From Leptolyngbya sp. SIO1E4 (GTDB taxonomy: Bacteria > Cyanobacteriota > Cyanobacteriia > Phormidesmidales > Phormidesmidaceae), in contig JAAHFU020000004.1 of NCBI GenBank assembly GCA_010672825.2, positions 186,001 to 250,000 of the forward strand: a stretch of DNA of 64,000 nt. Direction: 5' to 3'. Of this stretch, positions 54,702-62,575 are shown piece after piece. The position numbers were made by a program, and so were the translations under genes. Within the stretch, counting starts at the first letter, position 1. Each line of letters starts with the position of its first letter. The notes below the pieces were generated by a model. It was not told the origin of the DNA, did no database searches, and saw only the letters and a program-made list of their open reading frames with translations.

Positions 54702-54743
54702 CCCATCACAAGTCATCAGCTTTTCTGCTGATGACCCAGCCCC

Positions 54744-54786
54744 CCCTAAAGCCCTTGGCATTTAGCATCTGCCAAGGGCTTTAGGG
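54744..54786. terminator. strong bidirectional-looking hairpin
   Basis: CCCTAAAGCCCTTGGCA (54744-54760) and TGCCAAGGGCTTTAGGG (54770-54786) form a perfect 17-bp stem with a 9-base loop. It lies between the plus-strand 54-residue frame and the end of the minus-strand nuclease gene. No long T run is present on either side. Confidence 0.75.
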
Positions 54787-54799
54787 TATGAGCAAACCC

Positions 54800-55861
54800 T
54801 TATTCCTCTTCTAAGGATCTTGCCTTTTCACTCTCTAGTTCCGCGACAACTGTCTGTAGCTGGGTTTCCAGTTGCTCCACAGAGGGAAGGTTTGCCTGCA
54901 AGTTCTGCGGCAATTGATGCGTCGTAATGGCGATCGGCGTAGAGATGTTTCGCAAAGCGTACTCAGCCGTAGTTTTATTCTTAGAACGGCACAGAATGAT
55001 ACCAATTGTAGGGCTGTCATCAGCATGACGCAGCATGTCATCAACCGCTGACACATAGAAATTCATCTTGCCAGTGTATTCCGGCTTAAACGGGGTCACT
55101 TTGAGATCAATCACCACATAGCAGCGTAATTGGACATGGTAAAACAGCAAGTCAATATAATAGTCTTCACCATCCACCTGCAACGGGTACTGACTACCCA
55201 TAAAAGCAAACCCAATCCCTAGCTCCAGCAAGAACTCTCGCATTCGTTCGACCAACGCCTTCTCTAGCTCCCGCTCTTGTACATTGCGACCAACGGTCAA
55301 AAAGTCAAAGTGGTAGGGATCTTTGATGAGCTGTTGTGCCAGATCAGACTGTGGCGGGGGCAGGGTGCGACCAAAGTTAGTAATGGCCCCACCCTGCCGT
55401 CCGTACAAGTTCGAATCAATCTGCAGCGCTAGTACGTCGCGACTCCAGCCATTTTCGTGGGATTGTTGTGCATACCACAGCCGCTCTTCCAGGGTCTTCA
55501 GCTTGTCTAGCAGTAATTGATTATGTCGCCACGGTATTTGTGCAGCGCTACGCTGCACAATTTCATCTTCAGGATATGCCTCGGCAAAAGCCCTCATGTA
55601 AGCCAGGTTTCGGGGTGAAAATCCCTTAATTTCTGGGAACGCCTGCTTCAAATCTTGGGACAGGCGTTTAATGACCTTGCTACCCCAACCTTCCACATTC
55701 TGCCGACTCAGAATATCTCGACCAATTTGCCAGTAAAGCAGGATAACTTCTCGGTTAACAGCCAGCGCCGCCTTAATCTGAGCAGTTCGAATCCGCTGCT
55801 TCAGATCACTCAGAAAAGCCGTATATTTCTCTTCCGGAAATAGAGCGTTTTGACGGGGCAT
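54800..55861 (-). CDS. YhcG-family (DUF1016) PD-(D/E)XK nuclease-like protein
   Basis: 353 residues. The N-terminal DUF1016_N domain is clear (FLSDLKQRIRTAQIKAALAVNREVILLYWQIGRDILSRQ...GWGSKVIKRLSQDLKQAFPEIKGFSPRNLAYMRAFAEAYP). The C-terminal PD-(D/E)XK domain has the acidic residues in DGEDYYIDLLFYHVQLRCYVVIDLKV. The family includes E. coli YhcG and is often linked to restriction-modification or DNA repair, but no partner genes are here. It is alone on the minus strand just left of the partition region, ended by a strong hairpin. The ATG at 55861 begins MPRQNALFPEE with only weak ribosome-binding sequence. Confidence 0.9.
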   Translation of the reverse strand: MPRQNALFPEEKYTAFLSDLKQRIRTAQIKAALAVNREVILLYWQIGRDILSRQNVEGWGSKVIKRLSQDLKQAFPEIKGFSPRNLAYMRAFAEAYPEDEIVQRSAAQIPWRHNQLLLDKLKTLEERLWYAQQSHENGWSRDVLALQIDSNLYGRQGGAITNFGRTLPPPQSDLAQQLIKDPYHFDFLTVGRNVQERELEKALVERMREFLLELGIGFAFMGSQYPLQVDGEDYYIDLLFYHVQLRCYVVIDLKVTPFKPEYTGKMNFYVSAVDDMLRHADDSPTIGIILCRSKNKTTAEYALRNISTPIAITTHQLPQNLQANLPSVEQLETQLQTVVAELESEKARSLEEE

Positions 55862-56010
55862 GCCTCATCCTTCCTTTGCCTCATCCTCTTATTATCAATC
55901 TTTCTTCCCTCAAGACTGTGTCAGGATTCAGGGATCTACAGGGTGTCTAGAGCCAGTCTCCTTGAAGGGAAGGCGCAGCTTGGTGGTGCGAGGGGAATCG
56001 ACATCAAAAT

Positions 56011-56056
56011 TGTTAGGGAATAGATGTGCGGGTTTCACTCTTTTTATTCCCTAACA
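56011..56056. repeat. 12-bp inverted repeat
   Basis: TGTTAGGGAATA (56011-56022) pairs with TATTCCCTAACA (56045-56056), perfect with a 22-base loop. It could be a transcription terminator or part of the partition region; no T run follows. Confidence 0.6.
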
Positions 56057-56156
56057 CCTTCTTATAAAAGAAGCAGCCCGAAAATCAACAGGAAGTGGCG
56101 AATCAAGCAGGCTGCCAATTTCTCACTTAGAGACCGTGTTGTACATCCCAATAAAC

Positions 56157-56176
56157 TGATAATTCTGGAATTATCA
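56157..56176. promoter_or_regulatory. candidate ParB-binding site (parS-like), copy 1
   Basis: TGATAATTCTGGAATTATCA has 9-bp inverted arms (TGATAATTC / GAATTATCA) around TG. The identical 20-mer lies inside the parB gene at 58222. A half site CTGGAATTATCA is at 56433-56444. It lies 340 bp before parA. Binding by ParB is inference. Confidence 0.6.
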
Positions 56177-56432
56177 TCCATATGTTATTTCAGCAGGCAG
56201 AATCGTTACTTTGACCCGTAGTTTGTTTGTCCTTTCACAAATTATCTTGGTGAAATGAGTGATAAAGGCTCCTATCAATGACCTGTCTTCAGGGTTATTC
56301 ATCCCTTTCATCTTGGCACTCGTTGAATCTCTCTTATAATCTCCCCTCAGATCATCCCCCCATTTATGGGCAAGATGACTCCATATCTATTCATGCGATC
56401 GCATACGATTACAAAAATCATATTTTTTTGTG

Positions 56433-56444
56433 CTGGAATTATCA
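56433..56444. promoter_or_regulatory. half site of the parS-like element
   Basis: CTGGAATTATCA matches the right half of the 20-mer at 56157 and lies about 70 bp before the parA start. A weaker relative AATTCTCTGGAATTCTCA is at 56484-56501. Both would suit autoregulation of parAB. Confidence 0.45.
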
Positions 56445-56514
56445 TTCGCTATTAAGATATGAATGCGCTTCAGCTTAATCGAAAATTCTCTGGAATTCTC
56501 AACCCTACAAATCT

Positions 56515-57336
56515 ATGCCTCAACGTCGCATTGCCATCATGTCCAACAGCGGTGGAGTTGGGAAAACAACTCTCACAGTTAATCTCGCCTATCAACTGGC
56601 GCGGCTCCAAAAGCGGGTGGCGGTTTTTGGGTGTGATCCCAACGGCTCTCTCACACTCTTTTGTGGCCTCGAAGATCCACCTGATGCTAATAACACCCTC
56701 GACTATGTTCTCCGTCAGGAATTTACAGGGGATTACCCCCTTTTCCCCACTTGGGCGGATCACCTCAACAGTATTGATGCTTGTCTAGGTGGTCTTGTGC
56801 TGACTGAAACAGCTCAGCGTTTGGTTTTGAGTAAACGGGGAGAATACTTGCTCGCTGATAAGTTAGAAGATTATCCTTTGCCCCATGATGTGATTATTTT
56901 TGATTGTCCCGGTACTATCGAGCAGATTCACACCGTTGCCCTGGCAGCTTCTACCCATATTCTCTTAACCCTCAAACCTGAGGACAAAGACATTGATGCC
57001 TTGGCCAAACTACTCAACTGGATTTATGAAACCCGTCAAGAACTGCGGCTACGACCCAAACCAGAGATTTTAGGCGTAGTTCCGAATGGCTTCAAGGATC
57101 GAGCGATGCACCGCGATAACCTGGGTCTTTCTAAACTTGAGGGTATCGAAAGCCTGCCTGACATTCTTAAACAACTCAATATTCCGATGTTTCCGGTCAT
57201 CAAAGACAACGCCTACATTGCGAATGCTGCAGCTGCTGGGTTGCCGTTAGGCATTTATCGGTCTGGTGAATCTATCAATGAAATTTATCGCAAGATTGCG
57301 ATCGCAGTTCTAGAGGCTAATGGGGGAGACGAGTAA
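56515..57336 (+). CDS. parA: ParA-family partition ATPase
   Basis: 273 residues. The deviant Walker A is SNSGGVGKTTLTVNLAYQLARL, followed by VAVFGCDPNGSLTLF (A' motif) and VIIFDCPGTIEQI (Walker B). The short N-terminus (MPQRRIAIM then Walker A) makes this a small ParA (type Ib-like) without an N-terminal HTH, so repression of the operon would fall to ParB. It drives plasmid or chromosome segregation by ATP-dependent movement. The parB gene follows 2 bp after the stop. The upstream sequence holds the parS-like repeats. Confidence 0.93.
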   Translation: MPQRRIAIMSNSGGVGKTTLTVNLAYQLARLQKRVAVFGCDPNGSLTLFCGLEDPPDANNTLDYVLRQEFTGDYPLFPTWADHLNSIDACLGGLVLTETAQRLVLSKRGEYLLADKLEDYPLPHDVIIFDCPGTIEQIHTVALAASTHILLTLKPEDKDIDALAKLLNWIYETRQELRLRPKPEILGVVPNGFKDRAMHRDNLGLSKLEGIESLPDILKQLNIPMFPVIKDNAYIANAAAAGLPLGIYRSGESINEIYRKIAIAVLEANGGDE

Positions 57337-57337
57337 G

Positions 57338-58402
57338 ATGGCACGCCATAGTAGAAGACCCATGAGTACGATGTTCAATCAGGCTGTTGGGGCCCAGAAA
57401 GAGGAAGAAATAGCCCATCTCAAGGCTGAAATTGAGCGTCTTCAGACCACTACAACCACGACTCATCGTGACCCAGGGTTTACTCGGCTGAACGTCAGCC
57501 AAATCGTAGCGTTGCGTCTGCCTGAAAATCTGAAACAGCCAAGACGCTATTTTGACCCTGTAAAAATAGCAAAGCTGCGGGACTCAATCCAAAAACATAA
57601 CGGCGTATTAGAACCCATTCTCGTTCGCCCTACTGCAGATGGGCTTTATGAAACCATCAGTGGTGAGCGTCGTTGGCGATGTTGCGTTGATCTCAACATT
57701 GAGACGATTCCAGCAATGATTACGGAGATGGACGATGAAACCGCTTTAGAGGTCGCGCTAATTGCCCATCTCCTGAGTGAAGACATTAGTGCAGTTGAGG
57801 AAACCGACTCAATTATGGGACTGTTGATGTTACGCTTACAAATGCCCTTTGAAGCCGTCAAGCAGTTCTTAATTGCCGTTAAAAATTATCAGACACGGGG
57901 CGATCGCTCAGAGATTGCTGAAGATAACATCGAGAAAGTCGGCATCGCTGAAGCAATCTTGGAAGAGTTTGATCTTAAAGTTGGGAGCTTTGTTTCAAAT
58001 CGGCTTCCGCTCCTCAATCTAGCCACTGTCATTTTAGAGGCGGTCCGTTCAGGGCAAATCAGCCCAACCAGCGCCACGCTCATCAATCGGGCTCCGGTTG
58101 ATCTTCACGAGCACCTGCTAAAACTTGGGAAAGACATGACCAAAGCCGAACTGCAGGAAACTATTGCCAAAATCAAGGTGGAAAGAGGCCTCCACACCAC
58201 CGCCAAAGGCTCCCGCAGTCGTGATAATTCTGGAATTATCAACTTGTTTCCCACCTACGATCACATCAACAGTCAGCTAAAGCTAATCCGCAAAAAGAAG
58301 AAACTCTTAGCGGATCAAAGAGTACAAATTTGCCTTAATAAGATGGATAAAACTATTCAAGAAATTGAGGCCATCGCCCAAGAGAAAGGGATCAAGCTCT
58401 AG
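57338..58402 (+). CDS. parB: ParB/Spo0J-family partition protein
   Basis: 354 residues. After a coiled-coil-like N-terminus (QAVGAQKEEEIAHLKAEIERLQ) comes the ParB core: VSQIVALRLPENLKQPRRYFDPVKIAKLRDSIQKHNGVLEPILVRPTADGLYETISGERRWRCC, with the GERRWR box, then ALEVALIAHLLSEDISAVEETDSI and an HTH segment. It binds the centromere and recruits ParA. ATG 57338 has a purine-rich GGGAGACGAG 5-15 bases upstream and lies 2 bp after the parA stop. A copy of the parS-like 20-mer is inside its 3' third (58222). Confidence 0.92.
   Translation: MARHSRRPMSTMFNQAVGAQKEEEIAHLKAEIERLQTTTTTTHRDPGFTRLNVSQIVALRLPENLKQPRRYFDPVKIAKLRDSIQKHNGVLEPILVRPTADGLYETISGERRWRCCVDLNIETIPAMITEMDDETALEVALIAHLLSEDISAVEETDSIMGLLMLRLQMPFEAVKQFLIAVKNYQTRGDRSEIAEDNIEKVGIAEAILEEFDLKVGSFVSNRLPLLNLATVILEAVRSGQISPTSATLINRAPVDLHEHLLKLGKDMTKAELQETIAKIKVERGLHTTAKGSRSRDNSGIINLFPTYDHINSQLKLIRKKKKLLADQRVQICLNKMDKTIQEIEAIAQEKGIKL
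58222..58241. promoter_or_regulatory. candidate ParB-binding site (parS-like), copy 2, inside parB
   Basis: TGATAATTCTGGAATTATCA, exactly the 20-mer at 56157. It codes for DNSGIIN in parB, so a coding origin alone does not demand this exact palindrome. Centromere sites inside par operons are known for several plasmids and chromosomes. Confidence 0.6.
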
Positions 58403-58459
58403 AATGCTGCCTGTAGTGTTGTAATCAGTTGCCTTGTGCTATGGCCCTATGATTAAGGA

Positions 58460-59137
58460 TTAGCCCAAATCAGATTGGGTATCAGAGACCAGAATCTGCA
58501 AGCTGTAGAAACGGTCATCGACGGCTTCAAGGGTAAAGCCACCTAATAAAAGACTCAGCCAAAGCTTTACCAGCGGCCATCCCAAACTTTGTTGTAGTTG
58601 CAAAAGCAAAATGGGCTGTGGGTGATGCTCAAACCATTGAGCGATCGCCGCCACCCAAGCTTGGATACTTTCTTCATGGGCAACTGACAGCACCGCGGCT
58701 TTTTGTTCCGCTTGCTCTACTTGATCCAGCATTTTCAGCACATTGGCCTTAGGCACTTCCCCCACGACCGTATCCAGCTCTGACTTTGCCTTGGAAGCTT
58801 TACCCGGTGGGCGTCGCTGCACCGGAGCGGTGAGTTCAGACAGATCAACCTGTTGTGTCTGCCGCACTAACCCTTGCAACCAGTCCCCTGGTACGGTTGG
58901 GTCTTGTGGGTTGTAGGTATTTTCCCAATCCCCTAAGAGAAACTCTGCTCTGGCTTGATGGAGACCTGCTAACTGGTCAATCACTTTTCCCCCCAGACGC
59001 AGCTGTTCATGCACAGAGAGTTGCACAATGACAGGTTCAGCTTGCTGCCACAAAGCGTTCAGGTCTGCCAACACTGGCATCTCTGCGGCATCTTCTAAGG
59101 CCAGGTCTAACTCCAGTTCTAGCTGTTTCGCATTCAT
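58460..59137 (-). CDS. hypothetical protein of the plasmid module
   Basis: 225 residues, not recognised. It is highly helical with a charged start (MNAKQLELELDLALEDAAEM) and a Gln/Leu-rich end (PQPILLLQLQQSLGWPLVKLWLSLLLGGFTLEAVDDRF) that could be a small hydrophobic domain but is not a clear transmembrane helix. It overlaps the upstream gene by 4 bp (ATGA arrangement), so the two are translationally coupled. The pair lies between parB and the replication initiator on the minus strand, suggesting a plasmid-maintenance role by association only. Confidence 0.75.
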   Translation of the reverse strand: MNAKQLELELDLALEDAAEMPVLADLNALWQQAEPVIVQLSVHEQLRLGGKVIDQLAGLHQARAEFLLGDWENTYNPQDPTVPGDWLQGLVRQTQQVDLSELTAPVQRRPPGKASKAKSELDTVVGEVPKANVLKMLDQVEQAEQKAAVLSVAHEESIQAWVAAIAQWFEHHPQPILLLQLQQSLGWPLVKLWLSLLLGGFTLEAVDDRFYSLQILVSDTQSDLG

Positions 59138-59706
59138 TCACTGGTATCCTCAACGGGGCGATGTTTAAGCGGGCAGTGGGCAAGAGGACATTCTGTCGGA
59201 TCCAGTCGAATTTCAGGCTCAAATTTAGTAATGCCATATTGTTGACGTAAGGTATTTAACACCTCCATCAGATAGGCCTGAATCTGCTGATTTCGCAACC
59301 CTGAACAGTGAATAGGGGTGACATCTAACAGTCGCTGATCCCCTTGCCACACTGAAGCCGCGATCGCATGTAAGGGCGCATCCTGCCGTTTTTGGCGATA
59401 GAGATAGAGATAAGCCACAGGCTTCAAGGTAATAGGGACAGTCAACGCATCAGGAGCGCTCTCAGCCCGCTTTTCTTCCACCGTTTGACGATATAAGCTG
59501 CGACGTCCAGCATTCACATCCCGTCGGTTGCGATAGTGAGAACGCCGACGATGGCAGCGGGCCTCATGCCAGCAGCCATCCCCTTCTGGCCCATGAACCT
59601 GGCGGGCTTCAGCGGCAGAAAGCCGTGTGCAGTCTAGACATTTAGGGTCAATTCGTCGAGGCACGGGGTAATTCTGGTTGATTACGAGGGCTTGAACACC
59701 ATCCAA
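59134..59706 (-). CDS. Cys/His-rich hypothetical protein (possible zinc-binding)
   Basis: 190 residues. Near the N-terminus the order DPKCLDCTRLSAAEARQVHGPEGDGCWHEARCHRRRSHYRNRRDVN holds a CxxC and further Cys/His residues, probably a zinc site beside a very basic segment that could bind DNA or RNA. The C-terminal part (LKPVAYLYLYRQKRQDAPLHAIAASVWQGDQRLLDVTPIHCSG...) is β-rich and ends with PTECPLAHCPLKH, two more cysteines. I do not recognise the family. The 4-bp ATGA overlap with the next gene indicates coupling. The N-terminal start is uncertain; the codon after MDG is GTG and would serve too. Confidence 0.72.
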   Translation of the reverse strand: MDGVQALVINQNYPVPRRIDPKCLDCTRLSAAEARQVHGPEGDGCWHEARCHRRRSHYRNRRDVNAGRRSLYRQTVEEKRAESAPDALTVPITLKPVAYLYLYRQKRQDAPLHAIAASVWQGDQRLLDVTPIHCSGLRNQQIQAYLMEVLNTLRQQYGITKFEPEIRLDPTECPLAHCPLKHRPVEDTSE

Positions 59707-59794
59707 ATGGACGTCTCAATACAAGAGAAAATTTCGCGTAAGTTTTTGTGTAATTAAAGCAAATCAGAGAACTTCCTGCAACTGGTGAATGAAT

Positions 59795-59878
59795 ATTGCA
59801 CCTGAAGTGCTAGTCAGAACAATCAGATTTCCTGGAATTCTTATGCAGCAAGGATTTGATTTCTGCCTTTTGCTATAG
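59795..59878 (+). repeat. dispersed repeat family A, copy 5 (long form)
   Basis: ATTGCACCTGAAGTGCTAGT, AGAACAATCAGATTTCCTGG, CTTATGCAGCAAGGATTTGA and TTCTGCCTTTTGCTATAG in order. It matches copy 2 at 19536 almost throughout, though the CTGCCTT tract is shorter. Confidence 0.85.
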
Positions 59879-60161
59879 ATGTCTTTTTGACTGGTTTTAT
59901 GACTTTGTTCAGTTGAGTTCGGTACCTCTGGGTCGAGGCAGGGGCTAGGGTTTGTCGGCTCAGACTAGATACCGCCATATTCCTGGCGTTCAAAAGCGAG
60001 GTCTGTAGGGAGGAAGAAGGCTTCTGCAAACTTACACTACGTATTACACTAATTTTCTTGCTTTAGCGATCACCTGGATTTACCCGAGTTTTGAGTCCGT
60101 TAACCCATAGCAGGTTCTATGGATCAACAGATATCTCTGCATAGACGCCCGCATTTGTGCC

Positions 60162-60244
60162 ATTGCACCTGCAACGCTAGTTATGGCACTCAGATTTCCT
60201 GAAATTCTCAGGCAGCAAGGGGTTGATTTCTATCTTTTGCTATC
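60162..60244 (+). repeat. dispersed repeat family A, copy 6 (diverged)
   Basis: ATTGCACCTGCAACGCTAGT, CAGATTTCCTGAAATTCTCA, GGCAGCAAGGGGTTGATTTC and TATCTTTTGCTATC in order, the most diverged of the six copies. Confidence 0.75.
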
Positions 60245-60245
60245 G

Positions 60246-60305
60246 AACAGTCCAGATAACTCAACGGCTCTCTAATCGAGCGTTTCTTTCATCCTTTTGC
60301 GATAT
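60246..60305 (+). repeat. dispersed repeat family B, copy 4
   Basis: AACAGTCCAGATAACTCAAC, GGCTCTCTAATCGAGCGTTT and CTTTCATCCTTTTGCGATAT, directly after family A copy 6. The near-identical reverse of this is at 52497. Confidence 0.75.
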
Positions 60306-60401
60306 CTCTGAAACCAGGGCAGTGCCCCAAACCCACAGCCCAATACGTTAGCCTAAGGTTAGAGGGCTAGAAGGATGCATTCTCCTTAAGAGGAGGCCTC
60401 C

Positions 60402-60731
60402 ATGAAAATGACAGCATTGGGCAAGGTTCTCGTCATAACAGCAGTGGGGATGATGGTTCCTGCCTTTCCCGCAAATGCCATCCCCAGCAGTGAATCGATT
60501 CCTGCGGTTCATCTCAATGGCATTTTGAAACTTGAGTCTGACTTCTTTGATCAGGGTCGAGAGCAATTCGAGCAAGAAATTGAGCGCCTACTTCAACTTC
60601 AAGGTAATGCCGATCCCCCTGTATTAACGATTGACGAATCCGTTCAGCAAGAGGAGGAGCCACCAGACGTGCTTGAGGAGGAATATACTTCCCCGAATGA
60701 CTCTCTGCTGTTGGACTCTCCTGAGCGATAA
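60402..60731 (+). CDS. small exported acidic protein of unknown function
   Basis: 109 residues. The signal peptide is MKMTALGKVLVITAVGMMVPAFPANA|I, so the mature protein is about 85 residues, acidic (LESDFFDQGREQFEQEIERLLQLQ, EEEPPDVLEEEYTSPND) and without cysteines. A strong ribosome-binding site AGAGGAGG lies 6 bases before the ATG. I do not recognise the family; periplasmic location is inferred from the signal. It converges with the replication initiator gene, with a 59-bp gap. Confidence 0.75.
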   Translation: MKMTALGKVLVITAVGMMVPAFPANAIPSSESIPAVHLNGILKLESDFFDQGREQFEQEIERLLQLQGNADPPVLTIDESVQQEEEPPDVLEEEYTSPNDSLLLDSPER

Positions 60732-60790
60732 GGTTGGATCTGGCCTAGCCATCTGCTAAGAAAGGGGTGAACGGGGTACCCATCACCTCA

Positions 60791-61921
60791 CTACTCTCCT
60801 CCGTGTGCCTTGAGTTTTTCAGGGTTGATCTGAAACTGAATTGACGACACACGACGCTTACCGGGGAGTTCTTGTGCCCCTACGATGTAGCCGTCTTGCT
60901 GGAGTTCCTCTACCGTGCGCCAAAAGATCTGGTTATTCCGTGAAGAGTTTGCGCCTAGCAGATCAAGATTCTTAAACAAATACCGTTTTGAAATCGTCAA
61001 GTATTGACCATCTTCAGGGCGATCCCACTTCATGCGGCTGGCTAAATACACCAGCAGCTTGGTTTTGTAATCATGCTTGGCATTGCTGCCGAGACGTTGA
61101 CTAATATCCAGGGTATTTGCGAACAGCACATAGTCACCTGTCTTAGCTGGGCCGTCAAAAAACTCCAGCGACACGGTGTAAGCATCCGCGAGTTCATAGG
61201 TGTAGTCTGCGGCTTTAGCCAGGTCAAAATCGCGCGGGACATTATCAATTTCATAGTCTCGAATGCGCAACACACTTTTAATCGTCACTTTAGCCCCAAC
61301 GCTATTGCCTTTACGTAGGGACTGGGCAAACACCAGTTCAGTACGGTGCAAGGCCACCAGGTCTCGATGCAGTTGCGATCGCAGCTTTGAGGCAAACCCT
61401 CCGTCTTTAGTGCGTGTGTATCCCAGGGCTTCCAGCAGCTCATTAGACCGGAACGAGACTAAAGGGCCACTCCCTTGACGGGCTGCTTCACGATACAGAT
61501 ACAGCACAATTGAAACTTGGCGTGGATTCAAAAACGTCAGCAGCGCCATAATCAAGCGCTGAATCCGCCGATCCTGAATTTTCTCTAACCCCTTGGTGAT
61601 GCCATGATCCAGACAAGAAGCCAGATCCAAGCTGGAATACTGTTCTTTGAGTTCTTCCCATTCCTCTTGTGAAAGATCTTCGAGCGGCACTCGTCGCGTA
61701 ACGGCGACCTCAGCATCATCTCTGGGATCCGTCTCAACCCGCATCTCTAGATAGTAACCATCACCATCAGAACGCAGAATGGGGAGCTGAACATCAGGAT
61801 TCTTAGCGGCAGCAGCAGCTCGTGGCAGCACCATCAAGAGCTGACCATCGACGGGAAATGTATCCGTTTTCTCTTTCAAATTTGCGGTATTGCTCACCGG
61901 TCTAACGCTCAATGGCTTCAA
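60791..61921 (-). CDS. plasmid replication initiator protein (Rep)
   Basis: 376 residues. It is helix-rich with a winged-helix pattern: RIQRLIMALLTFLNPRQVSIVLYLYREAARQGSGPLVSFRSNELLEALGYTRTKDGGFASKLRSQLHRDL is a first DNA-binding unit, and YLTISKRYLFKNLDLLG... with a following helix, near residues 300-345, a second. Two winged-helix units are typical of iteron-binding initiators. It starts about 55 bp from the first of ten iterons (61977), so it should bind them to start replication and repress itself. Named by context and fold; I cannot assign a Rep family. Confidence 0.82.
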   Translation of the reverse strand: MKPLSVRPVSNTANLKEKTDTFPVDGQLLMVLPRAAAAAKNPDVQLPILRSDGDGYYLEMRVETDPRDDAEVAVTRRVPLEDLSQEEWEELKEQYSSLDLASCLDHGITKGLEKIQDRRIQRLIMALLTFLNPRQVSIVLYLYREAARQGSGPLVSFRSNELLEALGYTRTKDGGFASKLRSQLHRDLVALHRTELVFAQSLRKGNSVGAKVTIKSVLRIRDYEIDNVPRDFDLAKAADYTYELADAYTVSLEFFDGPAKTGDYVLFANTLDISQRLGSNAKHDYKTKLLVYLASRMKWDRPEDGQYLTISKRYLFKNLDLLGANSSRNNQIFWRTVEELQQDGYIVGAQELPGKRRVSSIQFQINPEKLKAHGGE

Positions 61922-61976
61922 AGATTAGAACACATTCTAAGTAAATCTTTTGCCATTGAAACAGGGAACTTTAGCT

Positions 61977-62289
61977 CCTATAACTCCGGCGTACGTCTTT
62001 GGAGAAGGTGCCTGTAACTTTGGCGTATGTTTTTGCCCATAACTCTGGCGTATATCTCTGCGCTACCCTGTAACTTTGGCGTATATTTTTGCCTATAACT
62101 CTGGCGTATCTAGTCTTAAAGCTTTTAGGCTGCACGCTACATGAGATAAAGGCTTTTTCAACTGGGTCTATAACTCCGGCGTATATTTTTGCCTATAACT
62201 CCGGCGTATTTGAGGGGGTTAGCCTATAACTCCGGCGTATGCTTTTGTCTATAACTCCCGCGTATTGAGAGCCTGTAACGCTGGCGTAT
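61977..62289 (+). repeat. ten-copy iteron array (probable plasmid oriV)
   Basis: 18-bp units close to CCTATAACTCCGGCGTAT start at 61977, 62011, 62036, 62067, 62092, 62167, 62192, 62223, 62248 and 62272. Copies 2-5 and copies 6-9 form two blocks with identical spacing (25, 31, 25 bp), offset by 156 bp. Some units read CCTGTAACTTTGGCGTAT. All point the same way, away from the initiator gene. This is the arrangement of an iteron-regulated theta replication origin; binding by the adjacent Rep is inference. Confidence 0.88.
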
Positions 62290-62494
62290 TAAGAGTTTTA
62301 GCCTCTTGAGAAGCCTTGAGTTGGGTGTTAACCTTTCGCCATTCCTACCACCGAACATTCGCACTACCTAAGCAACAAGGAGGTTGACTACTCGCCTTAT
62401 CACTCCTCAAGTCCCTATCTCAGATTCTCTGAGCTTGTGGAGATGGCATAAAGCCTGGGGGTATAGGCGCTCAGCTTTTAGAGTTCTTTCAGTA

Positions 62495-62537
62495 AAAAGA
62501 ACCCCGCATCCCTACCACAGTCTGCCAGGGTTCTTTT
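62495..62537. other. 10-bp inverted repeat near the origin
   Basis: AAAAGAACCC (62495-62504) and GGGTTCTTTT (62528-62537) form a perfect stem with a 23-base loop, 40 bp before the short frame at 62576. It may be a terminator or a leader structure controlling the next gene. Confidence 0.6.
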
Positions 62538-62575
62538 AGATAACTCCTCTGCAAATACAGAGGAATCAATTTGTT

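Larger units (their letters stand above)
55862..56514. other. upstream region of the partition operon, with candidate centromere
   Basis: No gene is supported. It contains a 12-bp inverted repeat (56011-56056), a 20-bp near-palindrome (56157-56176), a related half site (56433-56444) and a loosely similar element at 56483-56501 just before the parA start. The right half is AT-rich. Together these look like the parS/operator region. Confidence 0.65.
59707..60401. other. gene-free region with three dispersed repeats
   Basis: It contains two family A copies and one family B copy, with unremarkable sequence between. It supplies the upstream region of the small exported protein gene at 60402. Repeats of three types in one gap resemble nested insertions. 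Confidence 0.65.
61922..62575. other. replication origin region (iterons and flanks)
   Basis: Gene-free stretch between the initiator and the primase-like gene. It contains ten iterons (61977-62289), an AT-rich stretch and a hairpin (62495-62537). No DnaA-box cluster was found by eye. Confidence 0.75.

Noticed and set aside
54800-55861. YhcG-like nuclease as part of a restriction-modification system
   Set aside because: No methyltransferase or specificity gene is nearby, so only the single nuclease-like protein is supported.
56278-56478. 66-codon frame upstream of parA
   Set aside because: It lies in the AT-rich regulatory region, spans the parS-like half site and has no start signal.
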